In this document: positions 27,858 through 35,780 of the stretch, piece after piece
How positions within the stretch are numbered: the stretch's first letter is position 1
How the letters are laid out: the number at the start of each line of letters is the position of its first letter
Assembly (NCBI GenBank): GCA_021776375.1
Contig: JAJFGA010000051.1
Location: forward strand, 186,001-250,000
Length of the DNA: 64,000 nucleotides
Source: Hyphococcus sp.
GTDB lineage: Bacteria > Pseudomonadota > Alphaproteobacteria > Caulobacterales > Parvularculaceae
Reading direction: 5' to 3'
The notes under the pieces: model-generated
The model's input: the letters and a program-made list of their open reading frames with translations, nothing else
Databases searched by the model: none
Told to the model about the DNA's origin: nothing
Position numbers and translations under genes: made by a program

Positions 27858-27920
27858 CGGCAGTCTCCACGTTTTGCCATCGGGGAAACTAAGCGCGTCT
27901 TCTTAATGTTCCGTTAGACA

Positions 27921-27956
27921 TAAAAGAAAAAAGGAGGCCATCGGGCCCCCTTTTTT
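27921..27956 (-). terminator. Rho-independent terminator after flp
   Basis: Stem AAAAAAGGaGGCC (27927-27939) against GGGCCcCCTTTTTT (27943-27956) with a very short loop; reading leftward the stem is followed by T-rich sequence (TTTTTTCTTTT). It lies 49 nt after the pilin stop and before cpaA. A partial terminator here would give much more pilin mRNA than machinery mRNA. It could act in both directions. Confidence 0.75.
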
Positions 27957-28004
27957 GAACATTTATGGTTGCGCGACGAAGCCGCGCAATCAATACAACG
28001 ACGA

Positions 28005-28166
28005 CTAGATTGCGGCGTCGATGCTGTTAAAGGTCGTGCTCAATGACGTGCCAACAGCACGAACCGCTGCGATAATAGCAACAGCAATAAGCGCAGCAAT
28101 CAAACCATACTCGATTGCAGTAGCGCCGTCTTCATCGGCCTTAAAACGTGTAATTAGATCTTTCAT
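28005..28166 (-). CDS. Flp family type IVb pilin
   Basis: Major subunit of the Tad pilus. Only 53 codons. Sequence features: basic leader MKDLITRFKADEDG, the cleavage site G14/A15, and the mature N-terminus ATAIEYGLIAALIAVAII with Glu at +5 and Tyr at +6, the Flp signature. The hydrophobic helix runs to about residue 38, followed by a short polar end. AGGAG 8 nt before the ATG. It heads the cpa operon and has an AT-rich upstream region. CpaA should process it. Confidence 0.95.
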   Translation of the reverse strand: MKDLITRFKADEDGATAIEYGLIAALIAVAIIAAVRAVGTSLSTTFNSIDAAI

Positions 28167-28281
28167 CTGTCAACTCCTGCTCACTCTACACTTGCACCGC
28201 TGAAAGAGTTTTCTTCCAGACAGTTGCATTTTATATACGACATATAAATGAAGGATTAATTTTAAAAATAAATTTGTTCTG

Positions 28282-28311
28282 TATACTAATTGTATAGTAA
28301 ACGAGCATTAA
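28282..28311 (-). promoter_or_regulatory. Upstream regulatory region of flp (possible CtrA-like site)
   Basis: On the minus strand a TTAA-N7-TTAC element (28311-28297) differs by one base from the CtrA box TTAA-N7-TTAA. Next to it, TATAC-taatt-GTATA (28282-28296) is a short inverted repeat. In Caulobacter the pilin gene is CtrA-activated; here that is only an inference from a near match in AT-rich DNA, which could arise by chance. Confidence 0.3.
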
Positions 28312-28313
28312 CC

Positions 28314-29069
28314 CTAGTTAGCAAGCTCATTCAAGCGGCTTATGTCGTCAATAATCAGCCCAGGATAGTCCCGCCGCGCAACACCTTCCTGGATCAGCAT
28401 AGCGACCGCCGCCGCTGACGCCGCCTCTTCCACGCCCGCCTCCTCTGCCAATGCGCGATGTTTTGGCATATGCACAACGCGCCATTGTCCCGTTACAGCA
28501 TCACGGTTGACGTGCTTAAGGAGGATGCTGAATACACGCTGCTCCGGCGCCGCCTCTGCCGCCATGTTGCGAAAACGGCGCGCCGCTAATTCTCCGGCAA
28601 AGTGCGCTGCAATGTTGCGCATTAAAGAAGGGCGCTGGCCCGCAAGCAGAAAAAATGACTCTGCTTCAATTGCAACAACCACTAGGTCCGTATCAGCCGT
28701 TACAGACACCTGTTGGAAGGCGTCACTGGCTGTGCTCCCGAAAGCAAGCTCCATGGCGAAAATAGCGCCCTCGCCAATTTCTTCAATCAACATCGCGCCA
28801 GTTTCAGGCTCAATGATCGACACCTTCATACGGCCGGAAATAACGGCAAAAAACTCGCTGCCGTCAAACTGGCCCATCGAGTACACGGTCTGACCAGCGT
28901 CATAGAGACGAATATCAACATTCTCGCGAATGGCGCCAAGTATTTTTCCGGACAAACCCTGAAACAAGGAGAGCGATGCGAGCGACTCCAAGGGATCGTC
29001 ACTCGGTGCAGACAAGCTGATCGCCGTTGCTGACATCATTGCTACTGAACTCTCCAACGCAGTATTCAT
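28314..29069 (-). CDS. Crp/Fnr-fold regulator with altered recognition helix
   Basis: 251 residues: cyclic-nucleotide-binding-like beta-roll (about 30-150), dimerisation helix (about 150-185) and a C-terminal winged-helix region (about 190-251). The beta-roll has LFQGLSG, GQTVYSMGQ, and GEGAIFAMELAFG in place of the usual GExxGE. In the HTH, where Crp proteins have a Arg-Glu-Thr-x-Ser-Arg recognition motif, this protein has EEAASAAAVAML, with no Arg. Ligand and target are unknown. Start choice is uncertain: ATG at 29069 lacks a Shine-Dalgarno, while an ATG at 29039 follows GGAGAG. It lies upstream of flp on the same strand. Confidence 0.82.
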   Translation of the reverse strand: MNTALESSVAMMSATAISLSAPSDDPLESLASLSLFQGLSGKILGAIRENVDIRLYDAGQTVYSMGQFDGSEFFAVISGRMKVSIIEPETGAMLIEEIGEGAIFAMELAFGSTASDAFQQVSVTADTDLVVVAIEAESFFLLAGQRPSLMRNIAAHFAGELAARRFRNMAAEAAPEQRVFSILLKHVNRDAVTGQWRVVHMPKHRALAEEAGVEEAASAAAVAMLIQEGVARRDYPGLIIDDISRLNELAN

Positions 29070-29203
29070 AACAAACGCAGTTTAAGGCGGAGTAAACCGA
29101 GAATGTTAAATATCCGCCGAAGCGCTTAATCTGTGCAGCTTTTTTAATTAATCATTGACAGATCGAACCTAACCTCCAGGTAGAAAATTACGAGGACAGG
29201 CTC

Positions 29204-29650
29204 ATGCGCGCATTTTTTCCCACACTAGCGATGCTCTTTGTACTGACATCAGGAGCTGAGGCTGGGCAAGTGTGGCTGACCATGGATCAGGTGCGCCCTT
29301 ATAAGCTTGAATCGCCCGCCCTGAATATTGCCGTTGGCAACCCTGCAATCGCCGATGTGACTGTACAAGACAGCCAGAACATACTGTTGTTCGGAAAATC
29401 ACCCGGACTGACAAATATCTATGTTTTCGACGAAGCTGGCGAAGTGGTTGAGAATTTAGTCATTCGTGTGCGATCTCAAAATTCAGATATGCTGACATTA
29501 CACCGAGGCGCATCACGCATAACATATAATTGCACCTCAAATTGTGAGCCTGCGATCACTGTTGGCGACGCCCCTCAAGTGTTCGACGACATTTCCGCAC
29601 AAGCAAAAAAGAAGGCGCTTCAGGCCAAAACCGCTACGGACGAAAATTAA
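29204..29650 (+). CDS. Stand-alone pilus/secretin N-terminal domain protein
   Basis: 148-residue exported protein: signal peptide (1-20, ending EAG), then one domain (about 22-110) that matches the N-terminal pilus domain of CpaC (KLESPALNIAVGNPAIADVTVQD, then NILLFGKSPGLTNIYVFDE). It lacks the secretin barrel. Two Cys in NCTSNCEP (about 107-112) could form a disulfide. Divergent from the Crp-like gene, 134 nt apart. It probably interacts with the Tad secretin or pilus base; this is inference from homology and position. Confidence 0.82.
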   Translation: MRAFFPTLAMLFVLTSGAEAGQVWLTMDQVRPYKLESPALNIAVGNPAIADVTVQDSQNILLFGKSPGLTNIYVFDEAGEVVENLVIRVRSQNSDMLTLHRGASRITYNCTSNCEPAITVGDAPQVFDDISAQAKKKALQAKTATDEN

Positions 29651-29685
29651 TTTCAGTATTATTTAGCGGATTGCCGTTATCCGTA

Positions 29686-30849
29686 TCAGCACTCAATCTC
29701 TGATTCAAAATGGAATATGCGCGGACGCTCTTGCTGACGCAACTCCGTCCGGCACCAGACATCGATTTCACGCGCGGTTCGCTCATCCGGTTTAACGCCA
29801 TTTTCAAGCACAATATGGGCGATCAGACGATCAACACCGTCGCCGCGCCGCCCGACGCTGATGGCGCAATCAGCGATGTGGCCGTGACCGCGTAACCGGG
29901 CGGCGACATCATCCGGTATGACATTAACCGCACCGATCTGAACCGCGCCGTCGCGCCTTCCGGCAAGCTCAAATGATCGCTCGCTTTTCCATTCCAGAAA
30001 ATCCGGCGCCTCAACTTCGCGCTCCTCGCCCTCAGGCGTGATGCGCATCAGTCGCTCCTTATCGCAACGCCAGTGATCGAACAGAACAAATGGCTCGCCC
30101 GGCGCATCGCGCCACGCGATCAGTCCGGTTTCAGTAGAGCCAAATAATTCTCTCAGAACCCCAAAACCGGCTTTGCGCATTTCTGCGGCCAACTCCTGGG
30201 TCATCGGCTCACCAAATGACACCGCCATCGTGTTGTCAGGCGCAGCAAGCTTCTCGCGCATCATGTACCGCCATAAGGTTGGCGTCGCGACAAGGACATC
30301 GCCATAAGCCATGGTCTGCGTCAGCTCCTCCGGCGTCTTGCCGCGAGCGTCGAGGGTTTCGATGTGCTGTAGGTTAGGGGTTAAAATCGTCAGCTCAAAT
30401 CCAAGCAAACTATGTGGCGCGACAAACGACAATAGCCGCCGGCGGCCATAAAGAATATTAGCCGCCGCAGCCGCATCTTGAAAGACTTCATCCGCCCGAT
30501 GCATACGCGCCGCACTTAATTCATCGCGTGCTGCAGATTTGAAGGTAAACCGGTCCAGCTTTTGGTTTATCGCATCGGAAATCACTGTCGCCCAATCCGC
30601 AACGGTTGTCGCCGGCTGGCTTTCAAGGAAGCTTGGCTCCAACCCAAAAAATTCCGCTGCGCGCCAACCACAGGCTTTAATCTCCTCGGCCGAAAGCATG
30701 ATGCCGCCTTCGCCAAACGGCGTCTCGGCGGTCCAGGAGGCTATGGTTAGAAAATCGAAATGACGATTGAAGCGGCGCGAGACTTCGTCGGCCGCCGCGC
30801 CGCCGATAACACGTGCAATTTGTTCTTCGGATATAAGAAATGATTTCAC
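29686..30849 (-). CDS. ANL-superfamily (acyl-CoA synthetase-like) protein with degenerate motifs
   Basis: 387 residues. Similar in layout to the short AMP-ligase-like proteins of aryl-polyene and fatty-acid clusters. The FGSTETGLIAWR motif (A5) and an AGRRDG hinge region are present. The phosphate-binding A3 loop, normally S/T-S-G-T/S-T-G-x-P-K, is replaced by FKSAARDELSAA, and the chain ends at about the point where the catalytic A10 Lys would follow. It may therefore not adenylate. The start is the GTG at 30849, overlapping the pabC stop by 4 nt; a longer ORF from 30900 runs into pabC. The role is unknown. Confidence 0.75.
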   Translation of the reverse strand: MKSFLISEEQIARVIGGAAADEVSRRFNRHFDFLTIASWTAETPFGEGGIMLSAEEIKACGWRAAEFFGLEPSFLESQPATTVADWATVISDAINQKLDRFTFKSAARDELSAARMHRADEVFQDAAAAANILYGRRRLLSFVAPHSLLGFELTILTPNLQHIETLDARGKTPEELTQTMAYGDVLVATPTLWRYMMREKLAAPDNTMAVSFGEPMTQELAAEMRKAGFGVLRELFGSTETGLIAWRDAPGEPFVLFDHWRCDKERLMRITPEGEEREVEAPDFLEWKSERSFELAGRRDGAVQIGAVNVIPDDVAARLRGHGHIADCAISVGRRGDGVDRLIAHIVLENGVKPDERTAREIDVWCRTELRQQERPRIFHFESEIEC

Positions 30850-31718
30850 AGGCAGGGCGCGCTCTCTGTTAGGCTGCGATCCAGGCGACCTTGATACCAT
30901 GCCTCTAGCTGATTGAAAATTTCCACCTGCAGCGCCGCCGGCGCACGGCCTCCGCTTTTCAGTCGCGCCCGGCGAAGGCCGATCAGGCTATTGGTTAAAA
31001 ACGGCTCTCCCTGCTGCAAAAGCTCCAACCCAAGCGGCGCCTCAGATAGGTTGACGCCGGTTTCCACGGCGCAGTCCAGCAACAAACGGCGGACAATCCC
31101 GTTCAGCGCACCCTCATCACAAGGCGGGGTCACGACATCGCCGCCCTCTTTGATGACGAAAATATTAGCGCTCGACGCGCAAGCGACACGGCCGCGGCTG
31201 TTCACCATGACAGCCTCCTCAGCGCCCATCGTTTTGGCTTCATTGCGGGCGAGAATATTATCGAGGTAATTGGTCGTTTTGTGCCGCGATGTAACGCTCT
31301 TCTCACAACGAACATACTGGCTCATCACGAGGCTGAGCGGTTCTTCGGTAGTTTTCGCTGGTGCACGAGCGAGCGTAATTAGCCGCGTTGACGCCCCGTC
31401 ATGCGAACCCGGAAACAACACCCCCCGATCGGACGGTCCCCGCGTGAAGGTAATGCGGGCGGCCGCTTTTTCACCGCCGAGGCCATTTTTCTCAGCAAGC
31501 CCGGCGATGATGTTGCTGATATTGTCGGGGATCGCCGCGTCGATCGACAGCGCGGCAAGGCCATATTGCAACCGGTCGAGATGTTCTCCCAAGAATGTTG
31601 GAACGCCGGCTTCAACCAATAGCGTTTCAAAAACCCCATCGCCGAGCAGAAAGCCACGGTCTGCGATATCAATCGTCATACGATCTGTTTGATAATCGCC
31701 ATTAAGCCAAAAAGTCAT
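30846..31718 (-). CDS. pabC: Aminodeoxychorismate lyase-like class IV aminotransferase
   Basis: PLP enzyme of fold-type IV, 290 residues. With PabA/PabB it would release pyruvate from 4-amino-4-deoxychorismate to give p-aminobenzoate for folate. Visible: DRGFLLGDGVFETLLV near 20-35, the PLP Lys in SRHKTTNYLDN (about 145), and NSRGRVACASSANIFV. Sequence alone does not exclude a D-amino-acid or branched-chain aminotransferase, but position directly after pabB and pabA strongly favours PabC. 13 nt after pabA. Confidence 0.85.
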   Translation of the reverse strand: MTFWLNGDYQTDRMTIDIADRGFLLGDGVFETLLVEAGVPTFLGEHLDRLQYGLAALSIDAAIPDNISNIIAGLAEKNGLGGEKAAARITFTRGPSDRGVLFPGSHDGASTRLITLARAPAKTTEEPLSLVMSQYVRCEKSVTSRHKTTNYLDNILARNEAKTMGAEEAVMVNSRGRVACASSANIFVIKEGGDVVTPPCDEGALNGIVRRLLLDCAVETGVNLSEAPLGLELLQQGEPFLTNSLIGLRRARLKSGGRAPAALQVEIFNQLEAWYQGRLDRSLTESAPCL

Positions 31719-31731
31719 TGCTGGTCTCGCT

Positions 31732-32295
31732 TTAACAATAGCGTATAAAATTATTGATCATGACGCGCCCCTGCAGCGACAACAATGATTCGGGATGGAA
31801 TTGTAAACCAAACCAAGGGCGTTCGTTGTGGGCGACGGCCATAATCTCATCCTCTTCACTCCATGCGGTTTCCACCAGCGCTGCACCGACCGGCAATAGT
31901 GACGTAAGGGAATGATATCGTCCTACCGGCGTTGGCGAGGCGATCCCGTTAAAAATACCGGTCCCGACATGGCGTATCATGCTGGCCGCGCCATGCAACG
32001 GATGCTTTGCGCGTACGGTCCTCCCGCCAAAGGCCTCAACCAGACATTGATGACCGAGGCAAACACCCAAAAACGGCATATCTGGCGGCATCGCCTTGAT
32101 CAGCTCTAGCGACACTCCCGCCTCGCCTGGCGCCCTCGGCCCAGGCGAGATCACAATCGCACGCGGCGCCAGCGCCAGACATTGGGCAACCGAGACTTCA
32201 TCATTGCGGATGATTTCGGTTTGCACACCACATTCACGGAAATACCGCGCCAGGTTATACACAAAGGAGTCGTAATTATCGATGATCAAAATCAT
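31732..32295 (-). CDS. pabA: Aminodeoxychorismate/anthranilate synthase glutamine amidotransferase
   Basis: Class I glutaminase that feeds ammonia to PabB. 187 residues, triad visible: Cys in FLGVCLGHQCL (about 79), His and Glu in LQFHPESLL (about 168-170). ISPGPRAPGEAG forms the oxyanion strand. Overlaps pabB by 4 nt (ATGA), so translation is coupled. It could also serve anthranilate synthase (TrpG), as some bacteria share one subunit; no trp genes are nearby. Confidence 0.93.
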   Translation of the reverse strand: MILIIDNYDSFVYNLARYFRECGVQTEIIRNDEVSVAQCLALAPRAIVISPGPRAPGEAGVSLELIKAMPPDMPFLGVCLGHQCLVEAFGGRTVRAKHPLHGAASMIRHVGTGIFNGIASPTPVGRYHSLTSLLPVGAALVETAWSEEDEIMAVAHNERPWFGLQFHPESLLSLQGRVMINNFIRYC

Positions 32296-33632
32296 TGCAG
32301 CGCTCGTGGCGACAACACGTCCAAGGCGCTTTTTGCTTTAATCAGAGTTTCTTCATATTCCGCCTGCGGATTGGATCGCAAGGTTACGCCGCCACCGACA
32401 GGCGCGAAGACTGAGGTTGCAGAATCGTTTGTTATCAGAGTACGAATTGCAACGGAAAAATCAGCACCTCCAGCGTCATCAAAAAACCCAATTGCGCCGC
32501 AATAAGGCCCCCGCCCGACACGTTCAACCCTCGCAATCGCGTCCATCGCTGCGATCTTTGGCGCTCCGGTGATCGAGCCGGACGGAAAAACTGCACGGAA
32601 GACATCGCTCATCGAGACACCCTCGCGCAACTCGCCGCTTATGCGCGAGACCAGATGGCGCACTTTTGTCAGCGTCATCAATGCGCAAATTTCCTCTTCA
32701 TCAATTGAGCCGTCGGTGCAAATTTTGGATAGATCGTTGCGCATCAAATCGGCAATCATAATATTCTCAGCGCGATCTTTTGGGTCGCTCACCAAGGCTT
32801 TCGCGAGCGCCGCATCTTCGGCCCTGTCGGCAGACCGGCCCCGTGTCCCCTTAATCGGCTCAACAATGATGCGTCGCCCGCTACTGCACGGCTGGATCTG
32901 AAAAAAACGTTCCGGCGAATTCGACAGCACCGCGCCGTTCGGATATTGCAAAATCGCACCAAATACAGAATCGCTCTCGCACGCAATTGCCCGATAGAGA
33001 TCAAATGATGAAAATCCTTTATCGCCTATCGCATGCAGGGTTTGAGCGATATTTGCCTGATAAAAATCACCACATTTTATTTTTTCAATGACCGAAGAAA
33101 CCGCCTCTTCATATTCCTGCCGTGAAAAATTCGACGATGGCGCCGAAAATTCCGGCAGCGCCGGCGGCGCGATAGGATCCGCACCAAGTGCATTTGCCAA
33201 TTGATCGCATGCCGCCTTATCGCATCCGACCACATAAGCGCGCTGCTCTTCACGCGAGAAAACTGCCACCGCATCATAGACGCCAAAGACAGCGTCAGGG
33301 AGGCCGTAGGGGCTGACGGGTAAATCAAGGCTTGGCTCAATGCTCTTCAGCGCCTCATAGCCGACAAAGCCAACGAGGCCGCTATGAAACGGCGCCTGGG
33401 TTGGCGCCGCATGCGCATCCGTCGCGCGCGCATCAATGACCTCTTGCACCGCGGCGAGCCAGGCGGCGCCGTCATTTGGCTCAGCCGTTATTATTTGCGT
33501 CGGAAAGGCAACCAGCACCGACCAGCCGCCGCGCGCATGGTCGCCGGCACTGAGAAGATGCGCATGCGCCTCGCCCGCTAGCGGCGCAAATGCAACATAA
33601 GGGCATCGCCAATCGATTTCCGAGCAGATCAT
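32292..33632 (-). CDS. pabB: Aminodeoxychorismate synthase component I
   Basis: Chorismate-using enzyme, 446 residues. C-terminal chorismate-binding domain shows IKCGDFYQANIAQT, PIKGTRGRSADRAED, NIMIADLMRNDLSKIC, PSGSITGAPKIAAMDAI and GPYCGAIGFFDD. First gene of the leftward pabB-pabA-pabC-ANL operon. The N-terminal part is shorter and more variable, as in PabB rather than TrpE. The ATG at 33632 has a poor ribosome-binding site. Upstream is a GAAAAGTG inverted repeat. Confidence 0.92.
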   Translation of the reverse strand: MICSEIDWRCPYVAFAPLAGEAHAHLLSAGDHARGGWSVLVAFPTQIITAEPNDGAAWLAAVQEVIDARATDAHAAPTQAPFHSGLVGFVGYEALKSIEPSLDLPVSPYGLPDAVFGVYDAVAVFSREEQRAYVVGCDKAACDQLANALGADPIAPPALPEFSAPSSNFSRQEYEEAVSSVIEKIKCGDFYQANIAQTLHAIGDKGFSSFDLYRAIACESDSVFGAILQYPNGAVLSNSPERFFQIQPCSSGRRIIVEPIKGTRGRSADRAEDAALAKALVSDPKDRAENIMIADLMRNDLSKICTDGSIDEEEICALMTLTKVRHLVSRISGELREGVSMSDVFRAVFPSGSITGAPKIAAMDAIARVERVGRGPYCGAIGFFDDAGGADFSVAIRTLITNDSATSVFAPVGGGVTLRSNPQAEYEETLIKAKSALDVLSPRALQ

Positions 33633-33664
33633 GTGGCTAGTACGTAATGCCTGCGTCAGGTGTT

Positions 33665-33689
33665 GAAAAGTGGTTTCACGTCACTTTTC
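33665..33689. repeat. Inverted repeat in pabB / AI-2E-family intergenic region
   Basis: GAAAAGTG (33665-33672) and CACTTTTC (33682-33689) form a perfect 8-bp inverted repeat around 9 nt. It lies in the 118-bp divergent gap, 33 nt upstream of the pabB start and 62 nt before the transporter gene. It resembles the short AAAAGTG palindromes often scattered in alphaproteobacterial genomes, but could be an operator. Confidence 0.4.
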
Positions 33690-33750
33690 CAGGCTGGCGG
33701 CGGCGCACGAACCGCCCTAACGAAGACCCCAAAGCGACTGGGAGACAAAA

Positions 33751-34860
33751 ATGGCCGACACTGTTGAAAATGCCAGCATGGCGCGTACATTTTACGGCCT
33801 CGCCATCGCCGTTCTGATCAGTTTTGTCGCTTATATCGGGCGCGGCATTTTAATCCCCCTAGTGGTCGCCGGTTTCTTATGTTTCCTGATTTATACGCTT
33901 AAGGAAAATGTCCGCCGCACGCCCTTCATTGGAAAATACATTCCCAATTGGTGCGGGTTTCTCATCGCCTTCATTCTCATCGGAGCGGGCACGATGTTGT
34001 TTGTTGAAATCATCAAATCCAACGTCGAAACATTACTAACGGAGTGGCAACATTACGAAGTGCGGTTGAGTGCGATTTTTAACAATGCACTCGCTTATGT
34101 CCGCTCTACTGATTTTCTTCCGCGCGAGATAATTGGCGGCGTCGAACAACTGCAACAATCCGCAGTTAGTCTTATTCGTCCGCTACTGGCGCAGGTCGCC
34201 GGTAGCCTCACCGGTCTGACTTCAAATTTTCTAACCTTCATTACGATTTTTCTCTACCTTGTCTTTATGCTGATCGAGCGCGGGCGTATCTTCAAAAAAA
34301 TCAACCTTCTCGGCGCCGACGACCGCCAACGCCGCGTCATCAATGAAACCCTCGCCGATATCGCCGCCATGGTCAGGCAATATATTACCGTTAAAACCAT
34401 GAGCAATTTAATCACCGCCGGCCTTAGCTATGTCATCATGCTGGTTATCGGCATTCAGTTTGCCGGATTTTGGGCGCTGTTGATTTTTGTGTTGAATTAT
34501 ATCCCGATATTCGGCGCAGCCTCGGCAATGACCTTGCCGGTGATGCTGGCGCTGGTGCAACCTGATAGCGGCGGCCTGCGCCTGGCGGTAATAACGTTGG
34601 TCAGTCTCCTTAGCATTGATCAGCTAATGAGCAACGCGATTGAACCTCGCCTTGTCGGCCGGACTTTAAATTTAAGCCCCCTTGTAATTTTATTTTCCTT
34701 AAGCGTATGGGGAACGCTTTGGGGTTTTGCCGGCCTACTCCTCAGTGTACCGATTACGGTCACCGTAATGATTGTTTTAACGCAATTTCAATCGACACGG
34801 CCAATTGCGATCATGCTGTCCGATGATGGCAAGATATCCGACATCAAACATCCCGTTTAG
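33751..34860 (+). CDS. AI-2E family transporter
   Basis: 369-residue membrane protein with about seven to eight helices and the family's characteristic layout: two N-terminal helices (about 12-45 and 65-90), a long soluble stretch (about 90-165), then the conserved core with NYIPIFGAASAMTLPVM and PRLVGRTLNLSPLVI. The name comes from TqsA/YdgG; many family members export other solutes or ions, so the substrate is unknown. GGGAGA ribosome-binding site 6 nt before the ATG at 33751. Its stop overlaps the oxyR stop by 4 nt. Confidence 0.86.
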   Translation: MADTVENASMARTFYGLAIAVLISFVAYIGRGILIPLVVAGFLCFLIYTLKENVRRTPFIGKYIPNWCGFLIAFILIGAGTMLFVEIIKSNVETLLTEWQHYEVRLSAIFNNALAYVRSTDFLPREIIGGVEQLQQSAVSLIRPLLAQVAGSLTGLTSNFLTFITIFLYLVFMLIERGRIFKKINLLGADDRQRRVINETLADIAAMVRQYITVKTMSNLITAGLSYVIMLVIGIQFAGFWALLIFVLNYIPIFGAASAMTLPVMLALVQPDSGGLRLAVITLVSLLSIDQLMSNAIEPRLVGRTLNLSPLVILFSLSVWGTLWGFAGLLLSVPITVTVMIVLTQFQSTRPIAIMLSDDGKISDIKHPV

Positions 34861-35780
34861 CGACCCGGTCGAGCGCTTGTCGCAGGGCTAAATATTTCTT
34901 TGATGATTTCGACAATCGCGCACGCCTCGTCTCCGCGTCCTGAGCCTTTGCGCCAGGCGAGGCCGATTTTTCGCGACGGCGCCGGTTCGGCGAACGGGAT
35001 TGCAACGAGCCCCGCCGCCTCGGCAAGCCCCTCCTTGACCGCCATATCCGGCAATAAGGTTACGCCTAGGCCTGAGCGGGTCATCTGCGCCAGGGTGAAC
35101 AGGCTGGTGCCGTCAAAGCTCGCATTGCCCCCACGCTCGGTAAGACCGCACGCATCAAGCGCATGCTCTCGCAGACAATGCCCGTCCTCTAACAACAACA
35201 GCTCGCACTCTTTGAGGTCTTCCTTGTCAATCTTGCGACGCTTTGCAAAGCGATGCTCCGCATTGCACGCAAACCAGAACGGATCATCACCAATTTCGAT
35301 AGTCTCCGTGCCCGGCAAATCATAAGGCAGCGCAAGAAGGGCCGCATCAATCAGCCCCGCCGCCAGCCTTTCTGCAAGCGCCGCCGTCAGGTCTTCGCGC
35401 AAAAACAACTGCAGCTTGGGATAGGCTTCGTGAAGGCGCGTGGCGACGCGCGGCAGTACAAACGGCGCCACCGTCGGAATAACGCCGAGATGAAACACCC
35501 CCTCAAGCGGGCGGCGCGCACTGGCCGCACGCGCCAGGTCTTCCGTACCCGCAAGGATCCCCGGCGCCCGCGCAGCGACCTCCTCGCCCGCTGGCGTCAA
35601 AGCAAAGGAGCGCGTAGACCGGTCCACTAACTGCTGATCCAGTAACGCCTCCATTTCCTTGATCGCCGACGACAAGGTCGACTGGGAAACCAGGCATTCC
35701 TCCGCCGCCTTGGAAAACGACTGACGGCGAACCAGCGCCATAAAAAATTGTAATTGCCTCAAAGTCGGCAGGGGGGTCAT
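34857..35780 (-). CDS. oxyR: Peroxide-sensing LysR regulator OxyR
   Basis: LysR-family activator of peroxide defence. 307 residues: N-terminal winged HTH (about 5-65, FSKAAEECLVSQSTLSSAIKE) and an effector domain. The redox pair is clear: Cys202 in LLLEDGHCLREHA and Cys211 in LDACGLT, nine residues apart as in E. coli OxyR (199/208). Threonine and His residues around the peroxide pocket (IPTVAPFVLP) are also kept. No catalase or ahp gene flanks it here; the upstream 390 bp has no supported gene. Confidence 0.92.
   Translation of the reverse strand: MTPLPTLRQLQFFMALVRRQSFSKAAEECLVSQSTLSSAIKEMEALLDQQLVDRSTRSFALTPAGEEVAARAPGILAGTEDLARAASARRPLEGVFHLGVIPTVAPFVLPRVATRLHEAYPKLQLFLREDLTAALAERLAAGLIDAALLALPYDLPGTETIEIGDDPFWFACNAEHRFAKRRKIDKEDLKECELLLLEDGHCLREHALDACGLTERGGNASFDGTSLFTLAQMTRSGLGVTLLPDMAVKEGLAEAAGLVAIPFAEPAPSRKIGLAWRKGSGRGDEACAIVEIIKEIFSPATSARPGR

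Noticed and set aside
19029-29650. Tad locus as a recently acquired island
   Set aside because: No integrase, tRNA, direct repeats or shift in base use at its edges; gene order is the chromosomal Caulobacter type.
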